Shown here: one piece after another, positions 8,135 through 15,614 of the stretch
Numbering within the stretch: the stretch's first letter is position 1
How the letters are laid out: the number at the start of each line of letters is the position of its first letter
Source: Actinomycetota bacterium
GTDB lineage: Bacteria; Actinomycetota; UBA4738; HRBIN12
Assembly (NCBI GenBank): GCA_005883885.1
Contig: VAYF01000054.1
Location: 1 to 18,077 of the forward strand
Direction: 5' to 3'
DNA: 18,077 bases
Notes under the pieces: model-generated
What the model was told of the DNA's origin: nothing
Databases searched by the model: none
What the model saw: only the letters and a program-made list of their open reading frames with translations
Position numbers and translations under genes: made by a program

Positions 8135-9787
8135 TCACATGGGCTCTTCGAGCGCTCCCAACCGCTCCACGAGCCGAGCGTTCTCCCGGTAGTCCACGGG
8201 GCAGGCGATCACGGAGACCGCATCGTCATCCAGCGCCTTCCGGAGCGTCGGCAGCAGCTCCCCGGCCGCCCGGATCGAATAGCCGCGAGCCCCGAAGCTC
8301 TCCGCGTAACGCACGAAGTCCGGGTTGTCGAAGGAGACCGCCGCCCGCCTCCCGAAGTGGATGTCCTGTTTCCACCCGATCAGCCCGTACCCCCCGTCCA
8401 CCCACACGAGGATCACGATGGGGACCCGCTCACGCACGGCCGTCTCGATCTCCGCCGCGCTCATCAGGAACGCCCCGTCACCCATCGCGGCAAGCACCTT
8501 GCGTTGGGGGAACGCGAGCTTCGCGGCGAACGCACCCGGGAGCGAGAACGCCATCGTCGCGAGTCCGTTCGAGATCAGACACGTGTTGGGCGCGTACGTC
8601 GGGTAGAGCCGAGCCATCCACATCTTGGCCGCCCCCGTGTCGCAGAGCACGATGTCCTCGCGCCCCATCGCCTCACGGATGTCGGAGACGATCCGGGCCG
8701 GTGTGACCGGGAAGGCGTCGTTCGCCGCCCCGTGCTCCAGCTCCTCCCGCACGAGGCTCTTGACCGGCGGGACCCCACCACCGATCGGATGGAGGTCGCG
8801 CGCGCCGGCGATCTCGTCGAGGGTCTCCCCGATCGACCCCTGAAGCCCGACCGCGAGCGTGTAGTGCGCGTCCACCTCGGCGACGGTCCGATGGACGTGC
8901 ACGATCCGCTTGTCGCGAGCAGGGTTCCAGCGCGAAGGGGCGTACTCCACCAGGTCGTAGCCGACCGCGACCACGACATCGGCAGTATCGAACCCGAAGT
9001 TCGCGTAGTCCTTGACCATGAACCCGATCGTCCCGAGCGCGTTCGGGTGATCGTCCGGGAAGACACCCTTGCCGAGGAACGTCGTGGCGACGGGAACCTG
9101 GAGCCGCTCGCTGAATCGGAGCAGGGACCCCATCGCGTGGTCACGCGCCACGCCCGCACCGGCGAGCACGACGGGGTGGGTCGCCTGCGCCAAGACGTGG
9201 GCCGCCCGATGCACCTGATCCACCGAGGGCGACGGGTCGCGCGGAACGTTCACGGGGAGCGGGTCGCCCTCGGCCGGCTGTTCGGCCACATCCTCGGGGA
9301 GGATCACGAACGTCGCGCCTGGCCGCTCGGTCTGCGCCTGTTTGAAGGCCTTCCTGATCAGCTCCGGGGCGCTTCCCGCCAGCGTCACTTGGTCACCCCA
9401 TTTCGTCACCGGCCGGAACAGGGACACCAGGTCGACCACCTGATGTGACTCCTTGTAGAGCCGGTCGAGCCCGGCCTGCGCGGTGAGTGCCACGAGGGGA
9501 TGCGAGTCGAGCTGGGCGTTGGCGACGCCAAGCAGCAGGTTGATCGCGCCCGGTCCGAGCGTCGCCAGGCACACCCCGGCCTTCCCCGTCAGCGCGCCGT
9601 AGGTATCCGCCATGAAAGCGGCCCCGCGCTCGTCCCGGGTGGTGATGAAGTGGATCGATGACGAAGCGATCGCATCGATCACGTGCAGGTTCTCCTCGCC
9701 CGGCAGACCGAAGACGTACTCGACGCCCTCGTTCTCCAGGCACGAGACCAGGAGCTGCGCGACGTTGCGGTGCCGGTCGCTGCTCAC
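8135..9787 (-). CDS. thiamine-pyrophosphate enzyme, acetolactate synthase large-subunit-like
   Basis: The 550-aa protein has the three-domain TPP-enzyme architecture. The PYR domain has the catalytic glutamate E53 (RDERGAAFMADTYG) and the glycine-rich LATLGPGAINLLLG. A central domain runs from about 190 to 330. The C-terminal PP domain has GDG at 436-438 and the Mg/TPP end VWVDGGYGLI, with D464. The KESHQVVDLVSLFRPVTKW region (112-130) resembles acetolactate synthase, and the W.D..Y end of the TPP motif resembles the catabolic, FAD-independent AlsS group. No regulatory small subunit (IlvN) is adjacent, which also fits. The reaction would be 2 pyruvate to acetolactate plus CO2, but other 2-oxoacid decarboxylating enzymes are possible. 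The GTG start follows TAGGCT by 6 nt; the gene is divergent from the methyltransferase. Confidence 0.8.
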   Translation of the reverse strand: MSSDRHRNVAQLLVSCLENEGVEYVFGLPGEENLHVIDAIASSSIHFITTRDERGAAFMADTYGALTGKAGVCLATLGPGAINLLLGVANAQLDSHPLVALTAQAGLDRLYKESHQVVDLVSLFRPVTKWGDQVTLAGSAPELIRKAFKQAQTERPGATFVILPEDVAEQPAEGDPLPVNVPRDPSPSVDQVHRAAHVLAQATHPVVLAGAGVARDHAMGSLLRFSERLQVPVATTFLGKGVFPDDHPNALGTIGFMVKDYANFGFDTADVVVAVGYDLVEYAPSRWNPARDKRIVHVHRTVAEVDAHYTLAVGLQGSIGETLDEIAGARDLHPIGGGVPPVKSLVREELEHGAANDAFPVTPARIVSDIREAMGREDIVLCDTGAAKMWMARLYPTYAPNTCLISNGLATMAFSLPGAFAAKLAFPQRKVLAAMGDGAFLMSAAEIETAVRERVPIVILVWVDGGYGLIGWKQDIHFGRRAAVSFDNPDFVRYAESFGARGYSIRAAGELLPTLRKALDDDAVSVIACPVDYRENARLVERLGALEEPM

Positions 9788-9793
9788 GGCTCC

Positions 9794-9799
9794 AGCCTA
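9794..9799 (-). promoter_or_regulatory. -10-like hexamer TAGGCT before the TPP-enzyme gene
   Basis: TAGGCT occupies -12 to -7 relative to GTG 9787. The GGAG between them is only 2 nt from the start codon, too close to act as a normal ribosome binding site, so leaderless initiation is favoured. Confidence 0.45.
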
Positions 9800-9840
9800 C
9801 GGATGCGGGGGTGCGGACGACCTCGGGCGGGCCCCGATGC

Positions 9841-9846
9841 TAGGGT
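9841..9846 (+). promoter_or_regulatory. -10-like hexamer TAGGGT before the FkbM methyltransferase
   Basis: TAGGGT lies 8 nt before GTG 9855, and no Shine-Dalgarno sequence is present. It also argues against the in-frame ATG at 9837, which would precede the promoter. Confidence 0.4.
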
Positions 9847-9854
9847 GCCGCTTC

Positions 9855-10814
9855 GTGACCGACCGGCCCGAGCACCTGGCCATCTCGTGGGCGCAGCAGT
9901 GGGAGGACGTGCGGTTGTGGCGGGTCCTTCGGCATCGAACCCCCGGGTTCTACGTGGACGTGGGTGCGATGGATCCGGTCATCGACTCCGTGACGAAGGT
10001 GTTCTACGACCACGGCTGGCACGGTATCGACATCGAGCCGCACCCGGCGTACGCCGCGGCGCTCCGCAGCGCCCGCGCTCGCGACGTCGTCGAGGAAACC
10101 GCGGCGGACGCCACGGAGGGGTCCGTCGCGCTCCATCTCGTCGCGACCCGTGACGGCGACGACACCGGTCTGTCGACCACGGTCGAGCGGCACGCTCGAC
10201 GCCATGCAACCGAGGGGATGTCCATCCGGACGATCGACGTACGGACCGCGCCCCTGACGGAGCTCCTGGCAGGAACGGAGGCGGAGGATCCCGCCGCGTT
10301 CCACTTCCTCAAGATCGACGTCGAGGGCCGGGAGGCGGCGGTGCTCCGCGGGATGGACCTCGACCGATTCCGGCCGATGGTGGTCGTGCTCGAAGCGCGC
10401 GAGCCGAACCGCCCGACCGACGCGTACGGGGCGGCCGAGGATCTGTTGCTGGGGTCCGCGTACCGCTTCTCGACCGACGACGGGATCAACCGGTGGTACG
10501 TGCGGGAGGACGCGACCGGCGTCCTCGACGCCCTCGCGCTCGAGATCAACCCGGTCACGGACGGCAGCCCCCGTCGATGGGCCGACGTCGCCCGGGAGGA
10601 CGAGCTGAGGGCCGAGGTGGCTCGGCTCGAAGCTCGGATCGCGGAGCTCCGAGCCGACGTGTCGGCGCTGCGCGCAGCGTCGCGAGGAGCCCGGGATGAC
10701 CTCGAGCGTGTGACGGAGGACCTCCGGTCGGTTCAACGATCCCGATCGTGGCGGTTGACGGCTCCGTTACGGGCGGTCGTTCGAGGCCTTCGCGGGCGGG
10801 GCGGGCGAGCCTAG
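9855..10814 (+). CDS. FkbM-family SAM-dependent methyltransferase with C-terminal coiled coil
   Basis: The 319-aa protein has SAM-binding motif I as FYVDVGAMDP (32-41; the usual form is DVGAN.G), the acidic GIDIEPHP loop (57-64) that would hold the SAM ribose, and the FkbM signature FLKIDVEGRE (151-160). It is most likely an O-methyltransferase acting on a glycan or polyketide-type substrate. Residues about 246-294 form a heptad-rich Arg/Glu/Leu coiled coil, followed by SRSWRLTAPLR (296-306), a tail I recognise from actinobacterial surface-polysaccharide glycosyltransferases and methyltransferases. This suggests membrane or polysaccharide assembly, but no glycan genes lie beside it. GTG 9855 is preferred over ATG 9837. 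It is convergent with the response regulator (2 nt between stops). Confidence 0.82.
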   Translation: MTDRPEHLAISWAQQWEDVRLWRVLRHRTPGFYVDVGAMDPVIDSVTKVFYDHGWHGIDIEPHPAYAAALRSARARDVVEETAADATEGSVALHLVATRDGDDTGLSTTVERHARRHATEGMSIRTIDVRTAPLTELLAGTEAEDPAAFHFLKIDVEGREAAVLRGMDLDRFRPMVVVLEAREPNRPTDAYGAAEDLLLGSAYRFSTDDGINRWYVREDATGVLDALALEINPVTDGSPRRWADVAREDELRAEVARLEARIAELRADVSALRAASRGARDDLERVTEDLRSVQRSRSWRLTAPLRAVVRGLRGRGGRA

Positions 10815-10816
10815 CC

Positions 10817-11500
10817 TCAAGTGATCTCGATCATCTTCTCGCGGACGGCATAGACCACCGCTTCCATGCGCGAATGCAGGTGCAGCTTCTCGAGGATGTT
10901 CCGGATGTGGTTCTTGACGGTGTTCTCCGAGATGTAGAGCTGCTTCGCGATGTCCCGGTTGTTCAGGCCCTGCGCGACGAGTTTGAGGACCTCCATCTCG
11001 CGCTCGGTCAACCGTGGGGCCGGCATCTGCGGCCGCTCTTCGGTCGCCTTCGAGATCGCCGCGAACTCCGTGAGGAGCTTCGATGCCATGGACGGCGAGA
11101 TCCGCGACTGTCCGGCCCAGACGCTCCTGATCGCGTCGGAGACCTCCTCGATCGGGATCTCCTTGAGCAGGTAGCCGCTGGCGCCTGCCTTGATCGCGTC
11201 ATAGAGATCGGCTTCCTCGTCGCTGATCGTCAGCATCAGGATCTTGACGTGGGGAAGCAGCTCCTTGATCTGGGCGGTCGCCTCGATCCCGGATCGCTTC
11301 GGCATCCGAACGTCCATCAGGACGACGTCCGGCATCGTCTCCTGGGCCTTCTCGATCGCCTCCTGTCCATCGGACGCCTCGCCGACGAGCTCCAGGTCGG
11401 GTTCATTGCCGAGGACCATCTCGAGACCCCTGCGGAACAATGCGTGATCGTCGACCACCATCACCCGGAGCCGTTCGTCAGCGCCGCGATCCTTGGACAC
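10817..11500 (-). CDS. NarL/LuxR-family two-component response regulator (orphan)
   Basis: The 227-aa protein has an N-terminal receiver domain with the acidic pair D17-D18 (VVDDHALFRRG), phospho-acceptor D63 (VVLMDVRMP) and the KE pair in GYLLKEIP. The C-terminal LuxR-type helix-turn-helix starts at LTEREMEVLKLVAQGLNNRD and contains SENTVKNHIRNILEKLHLHSR. It should bind DNA as a phosphorylation-controlled dimer. No histidine kinase is in the window, so the partner is unknown. The GTG start at 11500 is 2 nt after the hpf stop, and the hpf end (GAG GAG TAG) supplies its ribosome binding site, so translation is coupled to hpf. This suggests a link to stress or stationary-phase control of ribosomes, which is inference. 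Confidence 0.92.
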   Translation of the reverse strand: MSKDRGADERLRVMVVDDHALFRRGLEMVLGNEPDLELVGEASDGQEAIEKAQETMPDVVLMDVRMPKRSGIEATAQIKELLPHVKILMLTISDEEADLYDAIKAGASGYLLKEIPIEEVSDAIRSVWAGQSRISPSMASKLLTEFAAISKATEERPQMPAPRLTEREMEVLKLVAQGLNNRDIAKQLYISENTVKNHIRNILEKLHLHSRMEAVVYAVREKMIEIT

Positions 11501-11502
11501 GC

Positions 11503-11874
11503 CTACTCCTCCTGCTCAGCCGACGGTTCGGCCTCGGGGTGGGTCAGCGCGGATTCTAGACCACGCTTCCGCCTCCACGGGCGCTTCCTGCCGTGATGGT
11601 CACGCAGCTGCCGCTCGAGCTTTTCCTTGACCCGGTCGATCGCCGTGGCAACGTCTTCGGCTTCAGCTTCGGCCCGGAAGGTCTTGCGCGGGATCCGCAG
11701 CGCCGCCTCGACCCGCTTGAGCCCATCGGGCCGCGGGTGGTGCTCGTTGATGAGCTCGACCTCGATCCGTGTGGTTCGCGGCTCGAGGCGCTCGAGCGGC
11801 GCCAGCTTCTGCTCGGCCGTCAGGCGGATGTCCTCGGTGACCCGCATGCCGCGGCCCGTGAAGCTCAGATCCAT
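11503..11874 (-). CDS. hpf: ribosome hibernation promoting factor, short form (S30AE domain)
   Basis: The 123-aa protein starts MDLSFTGRGMRVTEDIRLTAEQKL and continues with KLAPLERLEPRTTRIEVEL and EDVATAIDRVKEKLERQLRDHHGR, the beta-alpha-beta core of the S30AE/HPF family. It binds the 30S decoding centre and inactivates ribosomes under stress. The C-terminal dimerisation domain of the long HPF usual in actinobacteria is missing; after the S30AE domain there is only a basic then acidic tail (RKRPWRRKRG... to EPSAEQEE). ATG 11874 matches the family N-terminus. The frame stays open to 12042, but those 56 residues look non-coding. A strong Shine-Dalgarno sequence is not evident. Confidence 0.88.
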   Translation of the reverse strand: MDLSFTGRGMRVTEDIRLTAEQKLAPLERLEPRTTRIEVELINEHHPRPDGLKRVEAALRIPRKTFRAEAEAEDVATAIDRVKEKLERQLRDHHGRKRPWRRKRGLESALTHPEAEPSAEQEE

Positions 11875-12097
11875 CCGCTCGGCACCCCTCGTCCGTCGGG
11901 TGGGCTCACGTCCGGCTGACCTGGTCTTTGTCCCCACACTCGCCTGCCGGAGCCTTCGCCCGATCGCCCGGACGTCCGCGGCGATCGGACTCCCGCCCTC
12001 TCCCGGTTCCCCGGGGCAGGTCTTACATCTAAACCGCGCCATGCTCAGCGACCAACGGTCGCCTTACGTGGGTCGTTTCGCCCGCGGCTGGCATCGA
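11875..12097 (-). promoter_or_regulatory. hpf leader and promoter region (223-nt gap after comF)
   Basis: This is the longest gene-free stretch apart from the tmRNA. On the minus strand TTGGTC (12055-12050) and TAGATG (12031-12026), 18 nt apart, form a plausible promoter giving a leader of about 145 nt before hpf. The leader is rich in GC stems, including CCCGG-TTCC-CCGGG (12003-12016 as read on the plus strand). I could not match it to a riboswitch class I know. Confidence 0.35.
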
Positions 12098-12853
12098 CTA
12101 CCGGGGAGGTTCCCCGGGCAACCACAGACCCGGACGTGCGCCCGTCCGAGGATAGGCACGACCGCCGCGAACCCGCAACGTGGGCACCGGGTCGTGGAAC
12201 GAGCGCGCCGCGGTGATGAGATGGATCCGGCGGGCGCCAGCGGCGGCTAACGCCTCGGCGCACGCCGCGGCCGTCGCCCCGGTGGTGAGGACGTCATCGA
12301 CGAGCACGACGCGCTCCGGCGCCGCACGGGTCGCTTCGAAGCTCCCTCGCATGGCCGCGCGGCGCTCGGCGCCACCGCGCCGAGCTTGCGGGCCCGTGGA
12401 ACGTGCCCGTCGAAGCAATCGGGCGACGGGCAGGCCGGTCCGGTGCCCAAGCCCCACGGCCAGCGCGCGCGCCTGGTCGTAACCTCGCTCGGCCAGCCGC
12501 CGACGCGCCAGCGGGACCCACGTGACGACGTGGACGGGAGGGATCTCGTCGCACGCGACGATCGCGTCCGCGAAGGCGGCCGCGACGTCGCGCCATCCGG
12601 AGAACTTCAGCCGGTGCACGGCCCGTCGCGCCGGACCGTCGAAGAGGAACGGCGCACGAGCGGAGGTCACAGGGTGAGGAGGACAGTCACGACAAGACGC
12701 CACCGGGACGCGGGACGGCCGTCCGCACCGATCGCACCAGGGACGCCCCAGCGCGACGAGCGCAGCGCTACAGCCGGGGCAGAACGGCCACGTCCCGTCC
12801 CCGCATCCCGCGCACCGGCGTGGGAAGACGACATCGAGCGCCCGCGCCAGCAC
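12098..12853 (-). CDS. comF: ComF-family phosphoribosyltransferase-like protein
   Basis: The 251-aa protein begins with two zinc-ribbon-like Cys pairs sets (C14, C17, C25, C28 and C40, C43, C54, C57), followed by the ComF core HRLKFSGWRDVA and VPLARRRLAERGYDQA. It ends with the PRPP-binding loop VVLVDDVLTTGATAAAC of type-I phosphoribosyltransferases. ComF proteins take part in DNA uptake in competent bacteria and in DNA metabolism, but in non-competent lineages their role is unclear. GTG 12853 gives the full zinc region and follows TACGGT by 6 nt, implying its own leaderless promoter downstream of the unknown gene. The last codons contain a 7-bp hairpin sequence. Confidence 0.93.
   Translation of the reverse strand: MLARALDVVFPRRCAGCGDGTWPFCPGCSAALVALGRPWCDRCGRPSRVPVASCRDCPPHPVTSARAPFLFDGPARRAVHRLKFSGWRDVAAAFADAIVACDEIPPVHVVTWVPLARRRLAERGYDQARALAVGLGHRTGLPVARLLRRARSTGPQARRGGAERRAAMRGSFEATRAAPERVVLVDDVLTTGATAAACAEALAAAGARRIHLITAARSFHDPVPTLRVRGGRAYPRTGARPGLWLPGEPPR
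12101..12117 (-). terminator. short GC hairpin at the end of comF
   Basis: CCGGGGA-ACC-TCCCCGG on the minus strand forms a perfect 7-bp stem with a 3-nt loop, immediately before the comF stop codon. It has no following T tract, so it is at best a pause or weak terminator. Confidence 0.25.
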
Positions 12854-12859
12854 GCGCCG

Positions 12860-12865
12860 ACCGTA
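12860..12865 (-). promoter_or_regulatory. -10-like hexamer TACGGT before comF
   Basis: TACGGT occupies -12 to -7 relative to the comF GTG, with no ribosome binding site between them: the leaderless arrangement also seen at 947 and 9787. Confidence 0.45.
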
Positions 12866-12884
12866 CCGGGCGCAACCGACATGG

Positions 12885-13499
12885 CTAGGGCAGGTCGACC
12901 TGGACCGGCTCCGATCCCCGCCCCTCGATCGTGAGGCGCCGCTGCGACCGGAGCGCCGGATACCCGATCACGCGACCGTGACCCGATGGCTCATCGAACT
13001 CGATCTCGAGCACGGGATGGGCGGCGCCGTCCATCTCGAGCTTGACCGCGGGAAGGGTGTCCGCGGCGAACGAGACGCGCACGCTGTCCCCGAGGCATTC
13101 GAGCGTCTCCCAGGCGACCCCGCCGGCCTTCTTCCCGATCATGGCGTTTCCGCGTCGAACGGCCGAGCGGGGCCAGGGGATCGCGAACGGCCGACCCGGG
13201 TGCAGGACGCTCGGGATCCCGTCGACGAGCACCGCACACTCGAGCCGGTACCACCCCGCCGCCAGATCCATCGTGGGGACCTCGAACGGCACGAAGGTGT
13301 CGAGGGTCGGCGCCACCTCCAGCACCATCGCGTCCAGTCCGATCGCCCGGCCGCCTCGCCCGGCGCACTCGGCCGCGCGGGCCGACTCGATCCGCACCTG
13401 ATGAGGGAGCCCGTCGGCGCCGCGGAGCAGGAACGCACCCTTCACCGAGACCGGGAACCGCTCGTACGCGGCCCGGACGGAGACGGCGTCGTTCTCCAC
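12885..13499 (-). CDS. uncharacterised protein downstream of ahcY
   Basis: I do not recognise this 204-aa protein. It has no signal peptide, membrane helix or metal motif. The pattern is alternating hydrophobic strands, as in AAGWYRLECAVLVDG (about 80-94) and ADTLPAVKLEMDG (about 146-158), suggesting one or two all-beta, possibly immunoglobulin-like, domains. The GTG start at 13499 lies 7 nt after the ahcY stop without a clear Shine-Dalgarno sequence, so it is probably the last gene of the operon and translated by reinitiation. Codon bias (G or C at third positions) is like its neighbours, supporting a real gene. Position suggests a housekeeping role, but nothing specific can be claimed. Confidence 0.7.
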   Translation of the reverse strand: MENDAVSVRAAYERFPVSVKGAFLLRGADGLPHQVRIESARAAECAGRGGRAIGLDAMVLEVAPTLDTFVPFEVPTMDLAAGWYRLECAVLVDGIPSVLHPGRPFAIPWPRSAVRRGNAMIGKKAGGVAWETLECLGDSVRVSFAADTLPAVKLEMDGAAHPVLEIEFDEPSGHGRVIGYPALRSQRRLTIEGRGSEPVQVDLP

Positions 13500-13506
13500 G
13501 TTCGCG

Positions 13507-14763
13507 CTACGTCCCCTGCTGCCACGAGTGCAAGTACTCGTCTTGCTCGGCCGTGAGCTGATCGATCTCGACGTTCATGGCCCGGAGCTTGAGACGCGCG
13601 ACCTCCCGATCGATCTCCACCGGGACCGGATAGACCCTCTTCTCGAGCGTCGCGTGGTTCTTCACCATCCATTCCACGGCCAGCGCCTGGTTCGCGAACG
13701 ACATGTCCATGACGGCGGCCGGGTGACCCTCGGCGGCGGCGAGGTTCACGAGCCGGCCCTCACCGAGGAGATTGATCCGCCGCCCGTCGGCGAGCGTGTA
13801 CTCGTCGACGAACTCGCGGAGGCGCCGGACGCCTCCGGTCGCCAGCCCGCGGAGCGCACCCTTGTCGATCTCGACGTCGAAGTGCCCGCTGTTGGCGAGG
13901 ATCGCGCCGTCCTTCATCAGCTCGAAGTGTTCGCGGCGGATCACGCCCGTGTCCCCCGTGACGGTGACGAACAGGTCGCCGACCCGTGCAGCATCGCGGA
14001 TCGGCATGACCCGATACCCCTCCATGACGGCCTCGAGCGCCGAGGTGGGGTCGACCTCGGTCACGATCACGTGCGCCCCCATGCCTCGAGCACGAGCGGC
14101 GACCCCGCGGCCGCACATCCCGTACCCGGCGACCACGAACGTCTTACCGGCGATGAGCCGGTTCGTCGAGCGCATGATCGCGTCCATCGTCGATTGGCCG
14201 GTGCCGAACCGATTGTCGAACAGATGCTTCGTGTCGGCGTCGTTGACCGACACGATCGGATACGCGAGCGCGCCGTCCGCGGCCATCGCGCGCAGCCGGA
14301 TCACCCCGGTCGTGGTTTCCTCGGTGCCCCCGAGCACCTCGGCGAGCTGGTCCACGCGTTGGGTGTGCAGGACGCTCACCAGATCTGCACCGTCGTCCAT
14401 CGTGATCATCGGTCTGAGGTCGAGCACAGCGTTGATGTGCTTGTAGTACGTGTCGTTGTCCTCGCCCTTGATCGCGAACGTCTCCACACCGCTCTGCTCC
14501 GTCAGCGCCGCCGCAACGTCATCCTGCGTGGACAGCGGGTTGGACGCGGCGAGCACGACCTCCGCTCTCCCGGCCGCGAGTGTCTCCATCAGGTTGGCCG
14601 TCTCGGTCGTCACGTGCAGGCACGCGGCGATCCTGATGCCGTCGAGCGGCCGCTCCTTGTCGAAGCGTTCGCGGATCTGCCGCAGGACCGGCATCTCGCC
14701 GGCCGCCCAGTCGATCCGATCCCTCCCACCCCGCGCGAGCGCCGCGTCTCTGATGTCTCCCAT
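13507..14763 (-). CDS. ahcY: adenosylhomocysteinase (S-adenosyl-L-homocysteine hydrolase)
   Basis: This cytosolic NAD-dependent enzyme splits S-adenosylhomocysteine into adenosine and homocysteine, relieving product inhibition of methyltransferases. Seen here are the substrate region ACLHVTTETANLMETLAAG and SNPLSTQDDVAAAL, the NAD-binding GYGMCGRGVAARARGMGAHV with VTEVDP, and NSGHFDVEID. At about 418 aa it is the short form typical of archaea and Thermotoga, without the C-terminal extension of the 470-490 aa form common in actinobacteria. AGGA lies 8 nt before ATG 14763, so I prefer this start. GTG 14769, two codons upstream, overlaps the pnp stop as GTGA and is the alternative. Confidence 0.95.
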   Translation of the reverse strand: MGDIRDAALARGGRDRIDWAAGEMPVLRQIRERFDKERPLDGIRIAACLHVTTETANLMETLAAGRAEVVLAASNPLSTQDDVAAALTEQSGVETFAIKGEDNDTYYKHINAVLDLRPMITMDDGADLVSVLHTQRVDQLAEVLGGTEETTTGVIRLRAMAADGALAYPIVSVNDADTKHLFDNRFGTGQSTMDAIMRSTNRLIAGKTFVVAGYGMCGRGVAARARGMGAHVIVTEVDPTSALEAVMEGYRVMPIRDAARVGDLFVTVTGDTGVIRREHFELMKDGAILANSGHFDVEIDKGALRGLATGGVRRLREFVDEYTLADGRRINLLGEGRLVNLAAAEGHPAAVMDMSFANQALAVEWMVKNHATLEKRVYPVPVEIDREVARLKLRAMNVEIDQLTAEQDEYLHSWQQGT

Positions 14764-14765
14764 CG

Positions 14766-15614
14766 TCACGTTCCTGCTTTCGGTCCGGGGAGGCGGGGCA
14801 ACAGATCCACGAGGAGCCTCCCGACGGCCAACGCGGTCTCGTTCGAGACGCGAACGACCTCTTCGTGGGTGACGTGTTCGCCGAAGGCGTTCGTCAGACT
14901 ACAGATGCCGAGCACGCGCATGCCGAGCGCCAGGGCGGGGAGGGCCTCGGGCACCATCGACATCCCGACGACCGTGGCGCCCAGACGCTGCAGCATCCCG
15001 ACCTCGATGGGGGTCTCGTAGGCGGGGCCGCTCATGGCGGCGTAGACGCCATGAACGGCGTGGATCCCCAAGGCGTCCGCTCGCTCGACCGCGAGATCCC
15101 CGATCTCGCGGTCGTACACCTCCTCGGTGTTGATGAACGCCGGCATCCCGTCCGGATACCGCCATGCACGGAGCGGAGACACGCCCATCAGGTTCAGGTG
15201 ATCACGCAGGATCACGACGGTTCCCGCCTCGACGCCAGGTTGGAGCCCGCCCACGGCGGCCGTCAGGACCATCGTCGACGCGCCCAGCTCATGGGCGAGA
15301 CGCGGCAGCAGCGCCGGGACGTCCATACCGTGGCCCTCGTAGTAGTGGACCCGGCCGCTGAAGGCCGCGACCGCGACGCCGGCGAGGCGACCGAGACTGA
15401 GGGTGCCCGCGTGGCCCGGGACGCCGGACGGCGGGAACCCCGGGAGCTCGGTGAAGGCGAACGATCCCTCGATCTCCAGCTCGTCGCCGATGGCCGGGCC
15501 CAAACCCGAACCGAGGACCAGGCCGACCGACGAGAGCAGATCGGTGCGCGCGCGGACGACCTGGGCGCATCGGGCAGGGAGATCGTCGCCGGGGCTGGGG
15601 AGCCCCGACGTCAC
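14766..15614 (-). CDS. purine nucleoside phosphorylase (trimeric, 6-oxopurine type)
   Basis: The 282-aa enzyme phosphorolyses purine nucleosides to the free base and ribose-1-phosphate. It shows the phosphate-site serine region VLGSGLGP (33-40), GRVHYYEGH (87-95), GGLQPGVEAG and GVYAAMSGPAYETP with E200. VGMSMVPE and SLTN, with N242, follow. E200 and N242 correspond to the Glu and Asn that select 6-oxopurines; MTA phosphorylases differ at the Asn. The GTG start at 15614 overlaps the upstream stop as GTGA. Next to ahcY it would be well placed to recycle nucleosides derived from adenosylhomocysteine, although adenosine itself would first need deamination. Confidence 0.9.
   Translation of the reverse strand: MTSGLPSPGDDLPARCAQVVRARTDLLSSVGLVLGSGLGPAIGDELEIEGSFAFTELPGFPPSGVPGHAGTLSLGRLAGVAVAAFSGRVHYYEGHGMDVPALLPRLAHELGASTMVLTAAVGGLQPGVEAGTVVILRDHLNLMGVSPLRAWRYPDGMPAFINTEEVYDREIGDLAVERADALGIHAVHGVYAAMSGPAYETPIEVGMLQRLGATVVGMSMVPEALPALALGMRVLGICSLTNAFGEHVTHEEVVRVSNETALAVGRLLVDLLPRLPGPKAGT

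Noticed and set aside
11875..12030. Riboswitch in the hpf leader
   Set aside because: I compared it from memory with cobalamin, c-di-GMP, c-di-AMP and magnesium classes and found no matching conserved core.
11875..12042. 56-residue N-terminal extension of HPF
   Set aside because: Family members start at the equivalent of ATG 11874, and the extension looks like untranslated GC-rich leader.
13528..15021. Open frame of nearly 500 codons opposite ahcY
   Set aside because: It mirrors ahcY and pnp codons; the product is charged and repetitive, with no recognisable domain.
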